Source: Anaerolineales bacterium (GTDB taxonomy: Bacteria > Chloroflexota > Anaerolineae > Anaerolineales > Villigracilaceae). Taken from it: a stretch of 64,000 nt of DNA. The notes under the pieces were generated by a model that worked only from the letters and a program-made list of their open reading frames with translations, was not told the origin of the DNA and ran no database searches. Below, piece after piece: positions 45,107 through 54,162 of this stretch (positions are counted from its first letter, which is position 1; each line of letters begins with the position of its first letter). Location: assembly GCA_020851785.1 (NCBI GenBank), contig JADZCC010000010.1, positions 1 to 64,000 of the forward strand, written 5' to 3'. Position numbers and translations under genes: made by a program.

Positions 45107-45610
45107 ATGAAATCAAAATTAATCTGGTGGAAACTGCTTGCAGGCTATCTTTTATTTGTCGTCTTTCATGAAATTTATGGGTGGCTGGGCGGAAGTCCGC
45201 TGGGGACGATCCTCGGCGAAGGCATCGAATCGGTGTACGCGCACATGAAGATGTATTTCTACGCCTACCTCATCATCAGCGCGGTGGAATATTATTGGCG
45301 CCGCAAGGAACTGAAACCCGGCTTTTGGACTTCGCGCCTGTTAATCGCCGCCGCCTTTCCGTGGATGGCCATCGTCATTTGGTTTATCCCCGAAGCGCTG
45401 GGAATGAGCCTCGGCAAGGCCGAACTCGCCTATTCGCTGGCGCTGACGCTGATTGGCTTATTCTTTGCCTTTTGCCTCGACGAAGATCTGGAATCTGTGG
45501 AGTTCCGCCCCATCACTCAAGTTTTCATCTGGATCGCTTTCGCCGCCGCAGTGATTACCTACGTTGGCTTTTCCTTCCACGTGCCGGGCAATTTCTTCAT
45601 CGTTTCGTAA
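45107..45610 (+). CDS. Small polytopic membrane protein (DUF6512-like)
   Basis: 167 residues with four or five hydrophobic helices. It opens with MKSKLIWWKLLAGYLLFVVFH and contains ESVYAHMKM with the His/Met between helices 1 and 2. It resembles the DUF6512 family of uncharacterised membrane proteins. Single-gene unit with a TATAAT about 35 bases upstream and a strong terminator 15 bases after the stop. No function assigned. Confidence 0.65.
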   Translation: MKSKLIWWKLLAGYLLFVVFHEIYGWLGGSPLGTILGEGIESVYAHMKMYFYAYLIISAVEYYWRRKELKPGFWTSRLLIAAAFPWMAIVIWFIPEALGMSLGKAELAYSLALTLIGLFFAFCLDEDLESVEFRPITQVFIWIAFAAAVITYVGFSFHVPGNFFIVS

Positions 45611-45624
45611 AAACAGTTCATGCC

Positions 45625-45662
45625 AAAAAGAGACAGCCGCAATAAGGCGGCTGTCTCTTTTT
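45625..45662. terminator. Rho-independent terminator
   Basis: A perfect 16-bp inverted repeat (45625-45640 with 45647-45662) around the loop AATAAG. The left arm starts with A5 and the right ends with T5, so it can work in both directions. Confidence 0.85.
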
Positions 45663-45745
45663 GATTCAGTTTAAACAGGCTATGACCTTTCGGGCATGGG
45701 TAAAAACGAAAACAGGAATATACTTTGTTTCAAGGAGTTGATTCC

Positions 45746-46318
45746 ATGAACAATAAAACTATCGGCGTTTTTCTGCTCTTCATCTGGTGTATTTTCATGG
45801 GCGTTACCGCCATTTCCATTGGGTTCGGCGCGCTCTTTCCTTCCATGAACCGCATCGCCAAGCCGTTCGTCTGCCCGCGCGGAGAAATGCAGTTGGAAAC
45901 GCAAGAATACAATCCCTCGCCCATCGAAACAATCACCACGCTGACGTGGTATTGCGTGAATAGCGCCAGCGGAGAAAAAGCTGAACTCGGCATTTTCCCC
46001 ATGAGTTTATATGCCGGAGCGATCTATGGATTCCTGCTCTTCCTCATCGTCTATGTGGGACTGAGAATCTGGGGAAGCAGGGCCGCTTCGAGCGAATCGC
46101 CCATTCAAAACGCCATGCTGGGCACGGCGAAGCGAGCCAGCGAACTGTCCGAACAAATTCATCGCGCCAATCTGGAATTCGAGAATCGCAGGACGAGCGC
46201 CAGCGCGTCGCTCGATACGTTGAATCGGATGAAAGAGTTGAAGGAAATGCGCGACTCGAACCTGATCAGCGAAGTTGAGTACCAGGAAAAGCGCGCCGAG
46301 ATTCTCAAAGGGCTGTAA
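45746..46318 (+). CDS. Two-TM membrane protein with C-terminal SHOCT domain
   Basis: 190 residues from ATG 45746, with AAGGAG nine bases upstream. One helix lies at about 5-30 and another at about 90-112, with a Cys-containing external loop between (FVCPRGEMQ and TWYCVNSAS). The C-terminus is a charged helix ending in a SHOCT motif (RMKELKEMRDSNLISEVEYQ), a short oligomerisation or tethering unit. No enzymatic motif. Single gene between two terminators. Confidence 0.7.
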   Translation: MNNKTIGVFLLFIWCIFMGVTAISIGFGALFPSMNRIAKPFVCPRGEMQLETQEYNPSPIETITTLTWYCVNSASGEKAELGIFPMSLYAGAIYGFLLFLIVYVGLRIWGSRAASSESPIQNAMLGTAKRASELSEQIHRANLEFENRRTSASASLDTLNRMKELKEMRDSNLISEVEYQEKRAEILKGL

Positions 46319-46347
46319 ATTTTATTTTCGACCCTGCAGAAAAAAAC

Positions 46348-46374
46348 GCCCCACAGGCTAAGAGCCTATGGGGC
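46348..46374. terminator. Bidirectional terminator between convergent genes
   Basis: A 12-bp stem (46348-46359 with 46363-46374, one mismatch that becomes G-U on the reverse strand), a three-base loop and T-runs on both sides. It lies between the SHOCT gene and the reverse-strand I42-type gene. Confidence 0.75.
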
Positions 46375-46407
46375 TAAATCTTTTAGCTATCTCAGCGCAG
46401 TCTCTCG

Positions 46408-46827
46408 CTATTTAACAATCACGGTATAGGTCTCCGTTCGCTCCGGCGCCGTTGCGTTTGGGTCGGGCGGATAATAGCCCAGCGTAATTTGCGTTTGTCC
46501 CGCAGAAACGGCTTTGAAAACCCATACATCCACGCCGCCAGAGCCAGGTATGACCGGTTCGTCCGCAGTGTATTCCGTGGAGACAAATTCGACTCCGCTC
46601 AGGTCGCCGACAATTTCCCAGTGATAGCCGGTGGATGGGTTTGAATCAATCACGACATGAAACGTATCGCCGGTCTGGACTTCGATGGGTTGAGCAGGGT
46701 CAATCAACTCTGGGCGCGTGCCGCCTGCCGGGTTGCTGGCTGGCTCCGTCGGCTGGTTAGAACACGCGGCAAGCAGACTCACAAAAAAAGCAAACGTTAA
46801 AACGGGTGTGAATATTTTTTCAGACAT
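46408..46827 (-). CDS. Chagasin-like (inhibitor I42) lipoprotein
   Basis: 139 residues with lipobox LLAAC (Cys22). The domain has the chagasin cysteine-protease-inhibitor loops NPSTGYHW (loop L4 type) and GSGGVDVWVFKA (loop L2 type). The third loop, usually RPW-like, is replaced by the stretch YPPDPNATAPERTE. It would sit on the outer face and block papain-like proteases, perhaps of competitors; inhibitory activity is uncertain because of the third loop. Single-gene unit between terminators. Confidence 0.8.
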   Translation of the reverse strand: MSEKIFTPVLTFAFFVSLLAACSNQPTEPASNPAGGTRPELIDPAQPIEVQTGDTFHVVIDSNPSTGYHWEIVGDLSGVEFVSTEYTADEPVIPGSGGVDVWVFKAVSAGQTQITLGYYPPDPNATAPERTETYTVIVK

Positions 46828-46908
46828 GATTTTTTCCTTTATTGCAGAAAAGACGCGATTAAGAATCGTTTTGTTCCCAGGAAAGTAGCGAAGGCTGGCG
46901 GGATATAA

Positions 46909-46941
46909 AAAGCACAGCCATTTGTGCGGTGGCTGTGCTTT
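46909..46941. terminator. Terminator-like hairpin after the PAS gene
   Basis: AAAGCACAGCCA (46909-46920) pairs perfectly with TGGCTGTGCTTT (46930-46941) around a nine-base loop. It is placed 40 bases after the leftward PAS gene. Confidence 0.65.
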
Positions 46942-46980
46942 GGGCGGCGTTTTATATTCCGCTCAACCAACCAAAGGGAA

Positions 46981-47574
46981 TTACCCAGAGTTGTTCAGCT
47001 TCTGAACTTCTTCAAAGCGTTCTTTGACTTGGGCAATGTAGGAACGTAGCTCCACCGGCTCAGCGGAATGCTGTACCAAATTTTCCATATTGTCCAAAGT
47101 AAACAACATGAAATGATGGATACGCGCCAATTGCTGATTTTGCTTTTCGAGGCGGGACTTCTGATCCTCCATGCGTTGTTCATTTTCTTTTCGTTCGCTA
47201 ATATCGCGGATGGCGGCGGTGAAATACCTTGCCCCAGCAACCGTCGTTGGCGAGATGCGGAGTTCAATCGGAAACACCCTGCCGTTTTTATGCAATCCTT
47301 CCACCTCCACGCGCACGCCGAGAATATGTGCCACGCCGGTATTCAAGTACCGCTCCATGCCTGTATCGTGTTCGTGCCGATATTTTTCAGGCATGATGAC
47401 ATGAATGTGTTTTCCGACCAGTTCAAGCGGCGCGTACCCAAAGATTTTATCAATCTCCGGGTTGGTAACCAGGATCTGGTTCTGACTATCAATGCTGATG
47501 ATGCCTTCTTCAACTGTATTAAAAGCCGCGCGCATCAACGTATTTTGTAATTCGGGTTTGGGTTGTTGATCCAT
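46981..47574 (-). CDS. PAS-domain signalling protein without output domain
   Basis: 197 residues. PAS domain (about 15-130: AFNTVEEGIISIDSQNQILVTN, then the PAC end AAIRDISERKENEQRM) followed by a helical coiled coil of about 65 residues. No kinase, cyclase or DNA-binding domain, so it may act as an adaptor or heterodimerise with the PAS-containing kinases encoded upstream. The FGYAPLELVGKHIHVIMP segment recalls FixL-type PAS, but a heme-binding His cannot be claimed. Confidence 0.8.
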   Translation of the reverse strand: MDQQPKPELQNTLMRAAFNTVEEGIISIDSQNQILVTNPEIDKIFGYAPLELVGKHIHVIMPEKYRHEHDTGMERYLNTGVAHILGVRVEVEGLHKNGRVFPIELRISPTTVAGARYFTAAIRDISERKENEQRMEDQKSRLEKQNQQLARIHHFMLFTLDNMENLVQHSAEPVELRSYIAQVKERFEEVQKLNNSG

Positions 47575-47665
47575 AAGAAATCTCCATAGAGGGAATAGCG
47601 AGGCTCGTAAACTGCCAGCCAGTCCCGATTGTCATTTTTATCAATAAAGAGACAGGCGCCTTAAA

Positions 47666-48703
47666 TTATGTCGCCTTCATGGTAAAGAAGGATTGCTTAT
47701 CAATCAACGCCTGCCTGGCCCGGTTGATCACTTCAGAAGGGACGACATTGGGTCCTGAGTTCTTAATCAGGTTATATAGTTCGGGGTGATTAAGCAGTTC
47801 CATCCATTGATTAAAATCCATACTGAGCGCCTTCGCTTCCACTTGCGCCGCTTCCTCGGTGTTAATTTGCAGACCGATCACTTTTCGGATGGAAAAAAGA
47901 GCCAGCATTTTAGACATCCCCATGACTTCCGCCATCGCGTCGCCAACAATGTTAAGTACCGCCTGGGCCTGCTCGTGAAGACGCTCGGCCGCGTGTTCCT
48001 TTTGGTCACGGTTCAGCCATTGACGAAAACTTTCAGGCATGACCCATACTAAAAATTGCAAAGCGACGCTGGCAATTTGCATCAACAGCGTCAGCAGGCC
48101 CATGAATGAACCAAGTTGGTTCGTCGTTACGCCGCCTGCAAGGAGTGTGCGAATGATAGACGCGACGCCGCCAATCATCACAAGCGCTGAGTACCAGATC
48201 ATCAATCGGTAGCGTGATTTGATCCAGTCCTCGACCGCCATTTCCCGTTTCAATTCCTGAAGCGCCTGATACGCCGCCCAGGCATGCCAGCCCCAAACCA
48301 GCAGTTGCGTCGGGAGGTAAGCCGCCGCCCAGGGAGATTGGTTGAAATTTGATTCTGAAATGAACACGCCATAAAGCGTGGCAACCCCCGTGATGGCAAA
48401 GATAATCCAATACTCCATGATTGGACTATTCCTGTCTTGATAAAACGTACCATGATTGAAGACAATCAACATGGACTGCGTGAGCAGAACCCCAAACACC
48501 GTCAGCAGGAGCAGACTGGCCGATAGGTTACCCAGCGGATTGCCCTGAACTGGCGCGAAGATGGCGCCAAAGGCAAACAAAATGAAATAGAGGCCCAGCC
48601 AATTTAAGTTTGGCAAATTGTTCTGGCGCGCCAGGGCAAACAGGCGGAGGCCAATCACCACCCGCAACAATATCAATATCAATAACAGAATATTTATAGC
48701 CAT
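47666..48703 (-). CDS. 7TM-type membrane protein with cytoplasmic C-terminus, unknown
   Basis: 345 residues. About seven hydrophobic helices in the first 215 residues, then a hydrophilic C-terminus of about 125 residues (RDQKEHAAERLHEQAQ onward) that is helical and has no recognised motif. The layout is that of a sensor module without catalytic output, similar in spirit to the PAS protein next to it. The two may share a transcript. No family recognised. Confidence 0.6.
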   Translation of the reverse strand: MAINILLLILILLRVVIGLRLFALARQNNLPNLNWLGLYFILFAFGAIFAPVQGNPLGNLSASLLLLTVFGVLLTQSMLIVFNHGTFYQDRNSPIMEYWIIFAITGVATLYGVFISESNFNQSPWAAAYLPTQLLVWGWHAWAAYQALQELKREMAVEDWIKSRYRLMIWYSALVMIGGVASIIRTLLAGGVTTNQLGSFMGLLTLLMQIASVALQFLVWVMPESFRQWLNRDQKEHAAERLHEQAQAVLNIVGDAMAEVMGMSKMLALFSIRKVIGLQINTEEAAQVEAKALSMDFNQWMELLNHPELYNLIKNSGPNVVPSEVINRARQALIDKQSFFTMKAT

Positions 48704-48893
48704 AACGCCTCCTGCTTGAATCTAACCAATCATATTTAAGGTCGTCTAGGTCAAATTTTACCCGATACAGGGTTAAATCCTGGCCGGGCTTTTCTTGCAG
48801 TATCGTTTCGTCAGCGGAGCAGTCGCAAGACGTATTTTGGCAACCAAGTTACCCGTAGTAGATGCAACGATCAGCATAGGCAGACAGCGCCAC

Positions 48894-48931
48894 TTGACAA
48901 TATTATATACACATATATAATATACGTATAT
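48894..48931 (+). promoter_or_regulatory. Consensus promoter with palindromic operator, SRPBCC-EVE-MarR operon
   Basis: TTGACA (48894-48899), a 16-base spacer and TATAAT (48916-48921) match both consensus hexamers perfectly. The 12-bp perfect palindrome ATATACGTATAT lies at 48920-48931, across the -10/start region. The surrounding 40 bases are almost purely AT. A MarR gene is the third gene of the operon, so autorepression here is likely. Confidence 0.75.
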
Positions 48932-48950
48932 ATCATAAAGGAGCGTAGTT

Positions 48951-49370
48951 ATGTGGTCTGCTGAACATACCGTTGTAACCGATGTTTCGAAAGAAGCGCT
49001 GTGGAAAACCTGGGCGGATGTGGAAAACTGGAAAGTATGGGACGAAAGCGTGGAGTGGTCTCACTTGAAGGGCGCATTCAAAACAGGCGCCAGCTATGCC
49101 TTGAAACCCAAAGGCGGCTTGGCCGTTACATCCACCATCGTAAATTGTGAACCCTTGAAACAATTCTCCTGCACGACCCAACTGCCGCTGGCGAAGTTGG
49201 AGTTTATTCATGAATTACGCGAAGAACAAGCTGGCCTGCATGTTACCCATCGCCTGCTGATCTCAGGGTTTCTTGGCTTTTTCTTTGCCCAGATCATTGG
49301 CAAGGGAACTGCCAGAGACTTTCCGAAAACGATTGGGAATTTGATCCGTACAGCAAAGGAATCAAAATGA
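48951..49370 (+). CDS. SRPBCC/polyketide-cyclase-type protein
   Basis: 139 residues of START/Bet v1-type fold: MWSAEHTVVTDVSKEALWKTWADVENWKVWDE at the start and a long C-terminal helix (ARDFPKTIGNLIRTAKES). Members bind hydrophobic ligands or catalyse cyclisation or dehalogenation; no specific residue can be assigned. First gene of a three-gene operon, overlapping the EVE gene by ATGA at 49367-49370. Ribosome site AAAGGAG. Confidence 0.8.
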   Translation: MWSAEHTVVTDVSKEALWKTWADVENWKVWDESVEWSHLKGAFKTGASYALKPKGGLAVTSTIVNCEPLKQFSCTTQLPLAKLEFIHELREEQAGLHVTHRLLISGFLGFFFAQIIGKGTARDFPKTIGNLIRTAKESK

Positions 49371-49804
49371 GCGAGAAGCGTTACTGGATGATCGTCGCCT
49401 CCAAAAACCATATCTTACGCGGCGTGCAAGCGGGCGTCGCGCAAGCGAATCATGGCAAGGCGGCTCCGCTCAAACGGATGCATGTCCATGACCGAGTTTT
49501 ATACTATTCGCCAAAAGTAACCTTTGAGGGTAACGAGAAACTGCAGGCCTTTACAGCCATTGCCGATGTAGTGGGCGAAGCGGTCTATCCGTTTGACATG
49601 GGCGGAGGCTTTGTTCCGTATCGGCGGGACGTAAAATATTTAGCGTGTAACGAGTTGCCCATCCGGCCCTTAATTCCAACCTTGACTTTTATTAAAAACA
49701 AGTCAAGTTGGGGGGTTGCGTTTCGATACGGTTTTTTTGAAATCCCTAAAGCGGATTTTGACCTAATTGCGGGAAACATGGTGAAGGAGAAAGCGAATGC
49801 CTAA
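49367..49804 (+). CDS. EVE-domain protein (PUA-like, UPF0310)
   Basis: 145 residues. EVE fold: YWMIVASKNHILRGVQAGVAQANHGKAAPLKRM with the core Trp and the following basic segment, then DRVLYYSPKVT and FVPYRRDVKYL. EVE domains bind modified bases in DNA or RNA and often sit in defence or mobile loci, though whole-length UPF0310 proteins also stand in housekeeping operons. The middle gene of the operon, it overlaps its neighbours by 4 and 8 bases, indicating strict cotranslation. Confidence 0.8.
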   Translation: MSEKRYWMIVASKNHILRGVQAGVAQANHGKAAPLKRMHVHDRVLYYSPKVTFEGNEKLQAFTAIADVVGEAVYPFDMGGGFVPYRRDVKYLACNELPIRPLIPTLTFIKNKSSWGVAFRYGFFEIPKADFDLIAGNMVKEKANA

Positions 49805-50255
49805 ACCTGTGTTTCAAGCAGACGCCGCAGAAGACAGCCCAGGGTTTTCTTTGTGGCAGGTTTCCAGTTTGTGGCAGAGGAAGCTCAACGCAAGTCTGCG
49901 CCCATTTGAGTTGACCCACGCTCAATTTGTCTTGCTAGCCTCCTTGTTATGGCTGGCAGATCGAGCTAGGCCTGTGACTCAAGCAGAACTGGCTTCCTAC
50001 GCCAAGATGGATACGATGATGGCCTCCAATGTTTTGCGGACTTTGGAAGGCAAGGGGTTGCTAGTTCGTAATCCGCATCCAACAGATACAAGGGCGAAAG
50101 CGCTTGCGCTCACGGCGCAAGGGCGCAAGTTGGCCGAACAGGTTGTGCCTGTGATAGAAGATATTGATCAAGCATTTTTTATGGCGCTTGGAAACGCCGC
50201 AGATCAGTTCAATCAGTATTTATTGAAATTGATTGAAGCGAATCGGATGGAGTAG
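49797..50255 (+). CDS. MarR-family transcriptional regulator
   Basis: 152 residues with a winged helix: THAQFVLLASLLWL, TQAELASYAKMDTMMASNVLRTLEGKGLLVRNPHPTDTRAKALALTAQG, and a helical dimer end. Likely repressor of its own operon through the palindrome at 48920-48931; relief by a small aromatic or phenolic ligand is typical of the family. A strong terminator follows the stop by three bases. Confidence 0.93.
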   Translation: MPKPVFQADAAEDSPGFSLWQVSSLWQRKLNASLRPFELTHAQFVLLASLLWLADRARPVTQAELASYAKMDTMMASNVLRTLEGKGLLVRNPHPTDTRAKALALTAQGRKLAEQVVPVIEDIDQAFFMALGNAADQFNQYLLKLIEANRME

Positions 50256-50257
50256 CG

Positions 50258-50290
50258 AAAAGACAGCCACTTTCAAGGTGGCTGTCTTTT
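50258..50290 (+). terminator. Rho-independent terminator of the MarR operon
   Basis: A perfect 13-bp stem (50258-50270 with 50278-50290), seven-base loop and T-run, beginning three bases after the marR stop. Confidence 0.88.
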
Positions 50291-50328
50291 TAGTTGCACG
50301 AGGGCAATTCGTCAGATAAATCTTGCAA

Positions 50329-50520
50329 CGCTACCGCTTCAACTGCCAATACTTCACCCGATGCGGGGTAATATCCTTGCCAATTTTTTCCAGCATCATC
50401 GCTTCGTAGTCAGACCAGTTGCCCAAATACATCTTCGCAACCGAATCTCCCTCAAACACAATCAAACGCGTGCAGATGCGGTCGAGGAACCAGCGGTCGT
50501 ACGAAACAAAGGCAACACAG
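50329..50520 (-). pseudogene. Fragment: duplicate 3' end of an ettA-like ABC-F gene
   Basis: About 170 bases match 51079-51250 at roughly 90% identity with a constant offset of 750. Reverse-strand translation gives FVSYDRWFLDRICT, then FEGDSVAKMYLGNWSDYEA and a KYWQLKR end, the last 60 or so residues of an ABC-F protein. There is no upstream coding part. A toxin-antitoxin pair lies between it and the intact gene. Most differences are third-position or conservative, so the copy was under selection before it was lost, or came from a diverged relative. Confidence 0.8.
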
Positions 50521-50540
50521 AATTGAGGCTTGCAACTCTG

Positions 50541-50816
50541 CTATTTCTTGAACATACGGATCAGCTTATTGTATTCTGCGTGAGAGCCAATCCAAAACCA
50601 GATGATTTCATCACTAGCGCGCGTACCAACTACCCGATAATTGAGCCCGACACGAATCGAATATATTGGGCGCGAGGAATGAACAGATTTGAAATGCAAG
50701 CCTGGGTGATGGGGATTTTCGATAAATAAACGATATGCCTGCCGCGCTTGATTTTGAACGTCGGCAGGCAATTCTGCAAAGGCTTTCCGAAACTTTTCCG
50801 TAATGCGCAAAATCAT
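50541..50816 (-). CDS. RelE/ParE-type toxin
   Basis: 91 residues. Start MILRITEKFRKAFAELPADVQNQARQAYRLF and end IIWFWIGSHAEYNKLI fit the RelE/ParE fold; the strand pair YSIRVGLNYRVVG matches the core. It probably cleaves mRNA on the ribosome, although ParE-type action is not excluded. It overlaps the antitoxin gene by ATGA (50813-50816). It closely resembles the toxin at 53052-53306 on the other side of the ABC-F gene, in the opposite orientation. Confidence 0.8.
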   Translation of the reverse strand: MILRITEKFRKAFAELPADVQNQARQAYRLFIENPHHPGLHFKSVHSSRPIYSIRVGLNYRVVGTRASDEIIWFWIGSHAEYNKLIRMFKK

Positions 50817-51028
50817 AATGTTTCAGGGTCGAGGGGCTGGGTCTTCTTTGTCTTATGTTCCGCCAAAGCCTCGTCCGCAAGTTGCGTTAACATATCGCTG
50901 GATTTTGCGAACAAGGTTGCCCAGCGCTTTTCGGAATGCAACTCTTCCAGAATCCACGTCACAAATTCATTTTGTTCAGCGGGAGAAAGTTTCTGAATTT
51001 CAGCGAAAGCCAACTCTAATTGGGTCAT
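50813..51028 (-). CDS. Antitoxin of the RelE/ParE pair
   Basis: 71 residues: MTQLELAFAEIQKLSPAEQNEFVTWILEEL, then a helical tail. It follows AAGGAGC (ATG at 51028) and overlaps the toxin by four bases. The antitoxin at 52858 has a similar layout (alternating I/V and E then PxxE/Lx2F). First gene of the pair, as usual for type II systems. Confidence 0.72.
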   Translation of the reverse strand: MTQLELAFAEIQKLSPAEQNEFVTWILEELHSEKRWATLFAKSSDMLTQLADEALAEHKTKKTQPLDPETL

Positions 51029-51080
51029 GGTTTTGCTCCTTACTCTGACGGGATTTTAGAATAAATTCCAATCTCATCCG

Positions 51081-52751
<1,671 letters not shown>

Positions 52752-52857
52752 GGGGTTCCGCTAGTAGAGATTTGATATTCGATAATTCGGGCGTATTGTA
52801 TCAGAGAGTGAGGGTTGGAAAAAAGAGGTAAAATAAGTTTGTAGCAAGGAGTTTGAA

Positions 52858-53055
52858 ATGACAATTCATGAAATTGAAAAGGCTGTTACTGAATTACCTC
52901 CACATGAATTAGCGCGCTTTCGCAAATGGTTTGATGAATTTGACGCTCAAATATGGGACGAACAACTTGAGCATGATGTTAAAGCTGGCAAGTTAGACGA
53001 ACTCGCCACGAAAGCCATTGCAGACTTTCGTGCAGGCAAAGCCAAAGAACTATGA
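52858..53055 (+). CDS. Antitoxin of the second RelE-type pair
   Basis: 65 residues: MTIHEIEKAVTELPPHELARFRKWFDEFDAQIW and an acidic/basic helical tail. It has an AAGGAG site nine bases before ATG and a TAAAAT box further upstream. Its end overlaps the toxin start by four bases (53052-53055). Same structural class as the antitoxin at 50813-51028. Confidence 0.75.
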   Translation: MTIHEIEKAVTELPPHELARFRKWFDEFDAQIWDEQLEHDVKAGKLDELATKAIADFRAGKAKEL

Positions 53056-53306
53056 GGCATTTTGCCAGCCCATCATTTTGGAAAGCCTACGAAGAATTAC
53101 CTGTAGCCATTCAAGAATTAGCGGATAAGAATTACAAGTTACTCAAATCTGACCCCAAACACAAGTCATTGCGCTTTAAGAAAATCGGTAAATACTGGTC
53201 TATTCGAGTGGGTAGAAAATATCGCGCACTAGGCGTTGAAATAGAAGAAGGTACTTTATGGTTTTGGATTGGCGCTCACGCTGAATACGATAAGTTGATT
53301 GGATAA
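53052..53306 (+). CDS. RelE/ParE-type toxin, second pair
   Basis: 84 residues with the core YWSIRVGRKYRALG and end LWFWIGAHAEYDKLI, clearly a relative of the toxin at 50541-50816. Compact but complete. Catalytic residues of RelE toxins vary, so activity is inferred. A terminator-like hairpin starts at the stop codon. Confidence 0.8.
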   Translation: MRHFASPSFWKAYEELPVAIQELADKNYKLLKSDPKHKSLRFKKIGKYWSIRVGRKYRALGVEIEEGTLWFWIGAHAEYDKLIG

Positions 53307-53348
53307 AACAAAACTCCGAGTCTGTAAAACGCCTTGGAGTTTTGTTTT
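53305..53348. terminator. Terminator after the second RelE-type pair
   Basis: AAAACAAAACTCC (53305-53317) pairs perfectly with GGAGTTTTGTTTT (53336-53348). The T-rich right arm makes it a plausible Rho-independent site, overlapping the toxin stop codon. Confidence 0.7.
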
Positions 53349-53428
53349 GAGTGCACAAGGTTTGTTTGGAGCGCTTCGTGCGATCTTCCCACCTTCCGCT
53401 CTGTTTGACCAAGTCTGCTCAGAGTAAG

Positions 53429-53482
53429 TATAGAAAAGTAAGACAAAATAATATTGACTTACTTTTCTATATACGATAGAAT
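53429..53482 (+). promoter_or_regulatory. Promoter with 14-bp inverted-repeat operator, AbrB/PIN pair
   Basis: TATAGAAAAGTAAG (53429-53442) and its exact complement (53458-53471) are separated by 15 bases. TTGACT (53454-53459), a 17-base spacer and TAGAAT (53477-53482) form the promoter, so the right arm covers the -35 box. This is the expected site for AbrB-type antitoxin autorepression. Confidence 0.75.
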
Positions 53483-53513
53483 TCTGGCGTGAATTCAGAA
53501 AGGAGCGTAAACA

Positions 53514-53744
53514 ATGGAAACTGTCGCCACTTCCAAGGGGCAGGTTGTGATTCCCTCCAAGATCCGCAAGCAATTGGGCATCAAGGACGGGACCTACCTT
53601 CAAATTGACGTGAACGCCGTCACCCGGCAGATCATCCTCACCCCCGTCACCCGCGAATACGTCCGTTCTTTGCGTGGCAAGTACAAGGGCAAGGGGTTGA
53701 TGAAAGCGCTGACGGCGGAAAAGAAACGCGAAAGGGAGTTATAA
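53514..53744 (+). CDS. AbrB/MazE-type antitoxin
   Basis: 76 residues: swapped-hairpin AbrB DNA-binding domain (VATSKGQVVIPSKIRKQLGI, then GTYLQIDVN) followed by a basic C-terminal tail (KGLMKALTAEKKRERE) that would wrap the toxin. AAAGGAG precedes ATG. One base separates it from the PIN gene. Likely represses the operator at 53429-53471. Confidence 0.9.
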   Translation: METVATSKGQVVIPSKIRKQLGIKDGTYLQIDVNAVTRQIILTPVTREYVRSLRGKYKGKGLMKALTAEKKREREL

Positions 53745-53745
53745 G

Positions 53746-54156
53746 ATGGCGAAGAAAGCCAAAGCGTACGTGCTGGATACCTGGGCGGTGATCGCCTATC
53801 TTGAGGATGAGCCTTCGGGGGAACAAGTGGAGGATTTGATCGCCACCGCGCATGAAGAGCAAATTCCGCTTTACATGAGCGTGGTCAACGTGGGCGAAGT
53901 TTGGTACACGCTGGCGCGGGAAATTTCAGAAGAGGAAGCCAACGCCAGCGTAAAATCCCTGCGGGATTTACGGATTCAATTTGAACCCGCGGATTGGGAA
54001 ACCACGCAGGAAGCGGCGCGCTTCAAGTCACGGCATAAAATGTCCTACGCAGACGCTTTTGCCGCCGCGCTGACCAAATCCCTGAAAGCGGAACTGGTCA
54101 CCGGCGACCATGAGTTCAAGCCGCTGGACGGCGAAATCAAGATTGCGTGGGTGTAG
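53746..54156 (+). CDS. PIN-domain RNase toxin (VapC-like)
   Basis: 136 residues. The four PIN acidic residues are seen: Asp11 in VLDTWA, Glu51 in GEVWY, Asp103 in SYADAFAAA and Asp121 in TGDHEFK. VapC toxins cut tRNA or rRNA in the presence of Mg. Preceded by its AbrB-type antitoxin gene. Intact. Confidence 0.9.
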   Translation: MAKKAKAYVLDTWAVIAYLEDEPSGEQVEDLIATAHEEQIPLYMSVVNVGEVWYTLAREISEEEANASVKSLRDLRIQFEPADWETTQEAARFKSRHKMSYADAFAAALTKSLKAELVTGDHEFKPLDGEIKIAWV

Positions 54157-54162
54157 GTGAAA

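Noticed and set aside
50361-50729. Plus-strand 122-residue ORF
   Set aside because: Antisense to the ABC-F fragment and the RelE-type toxin; no independent support.
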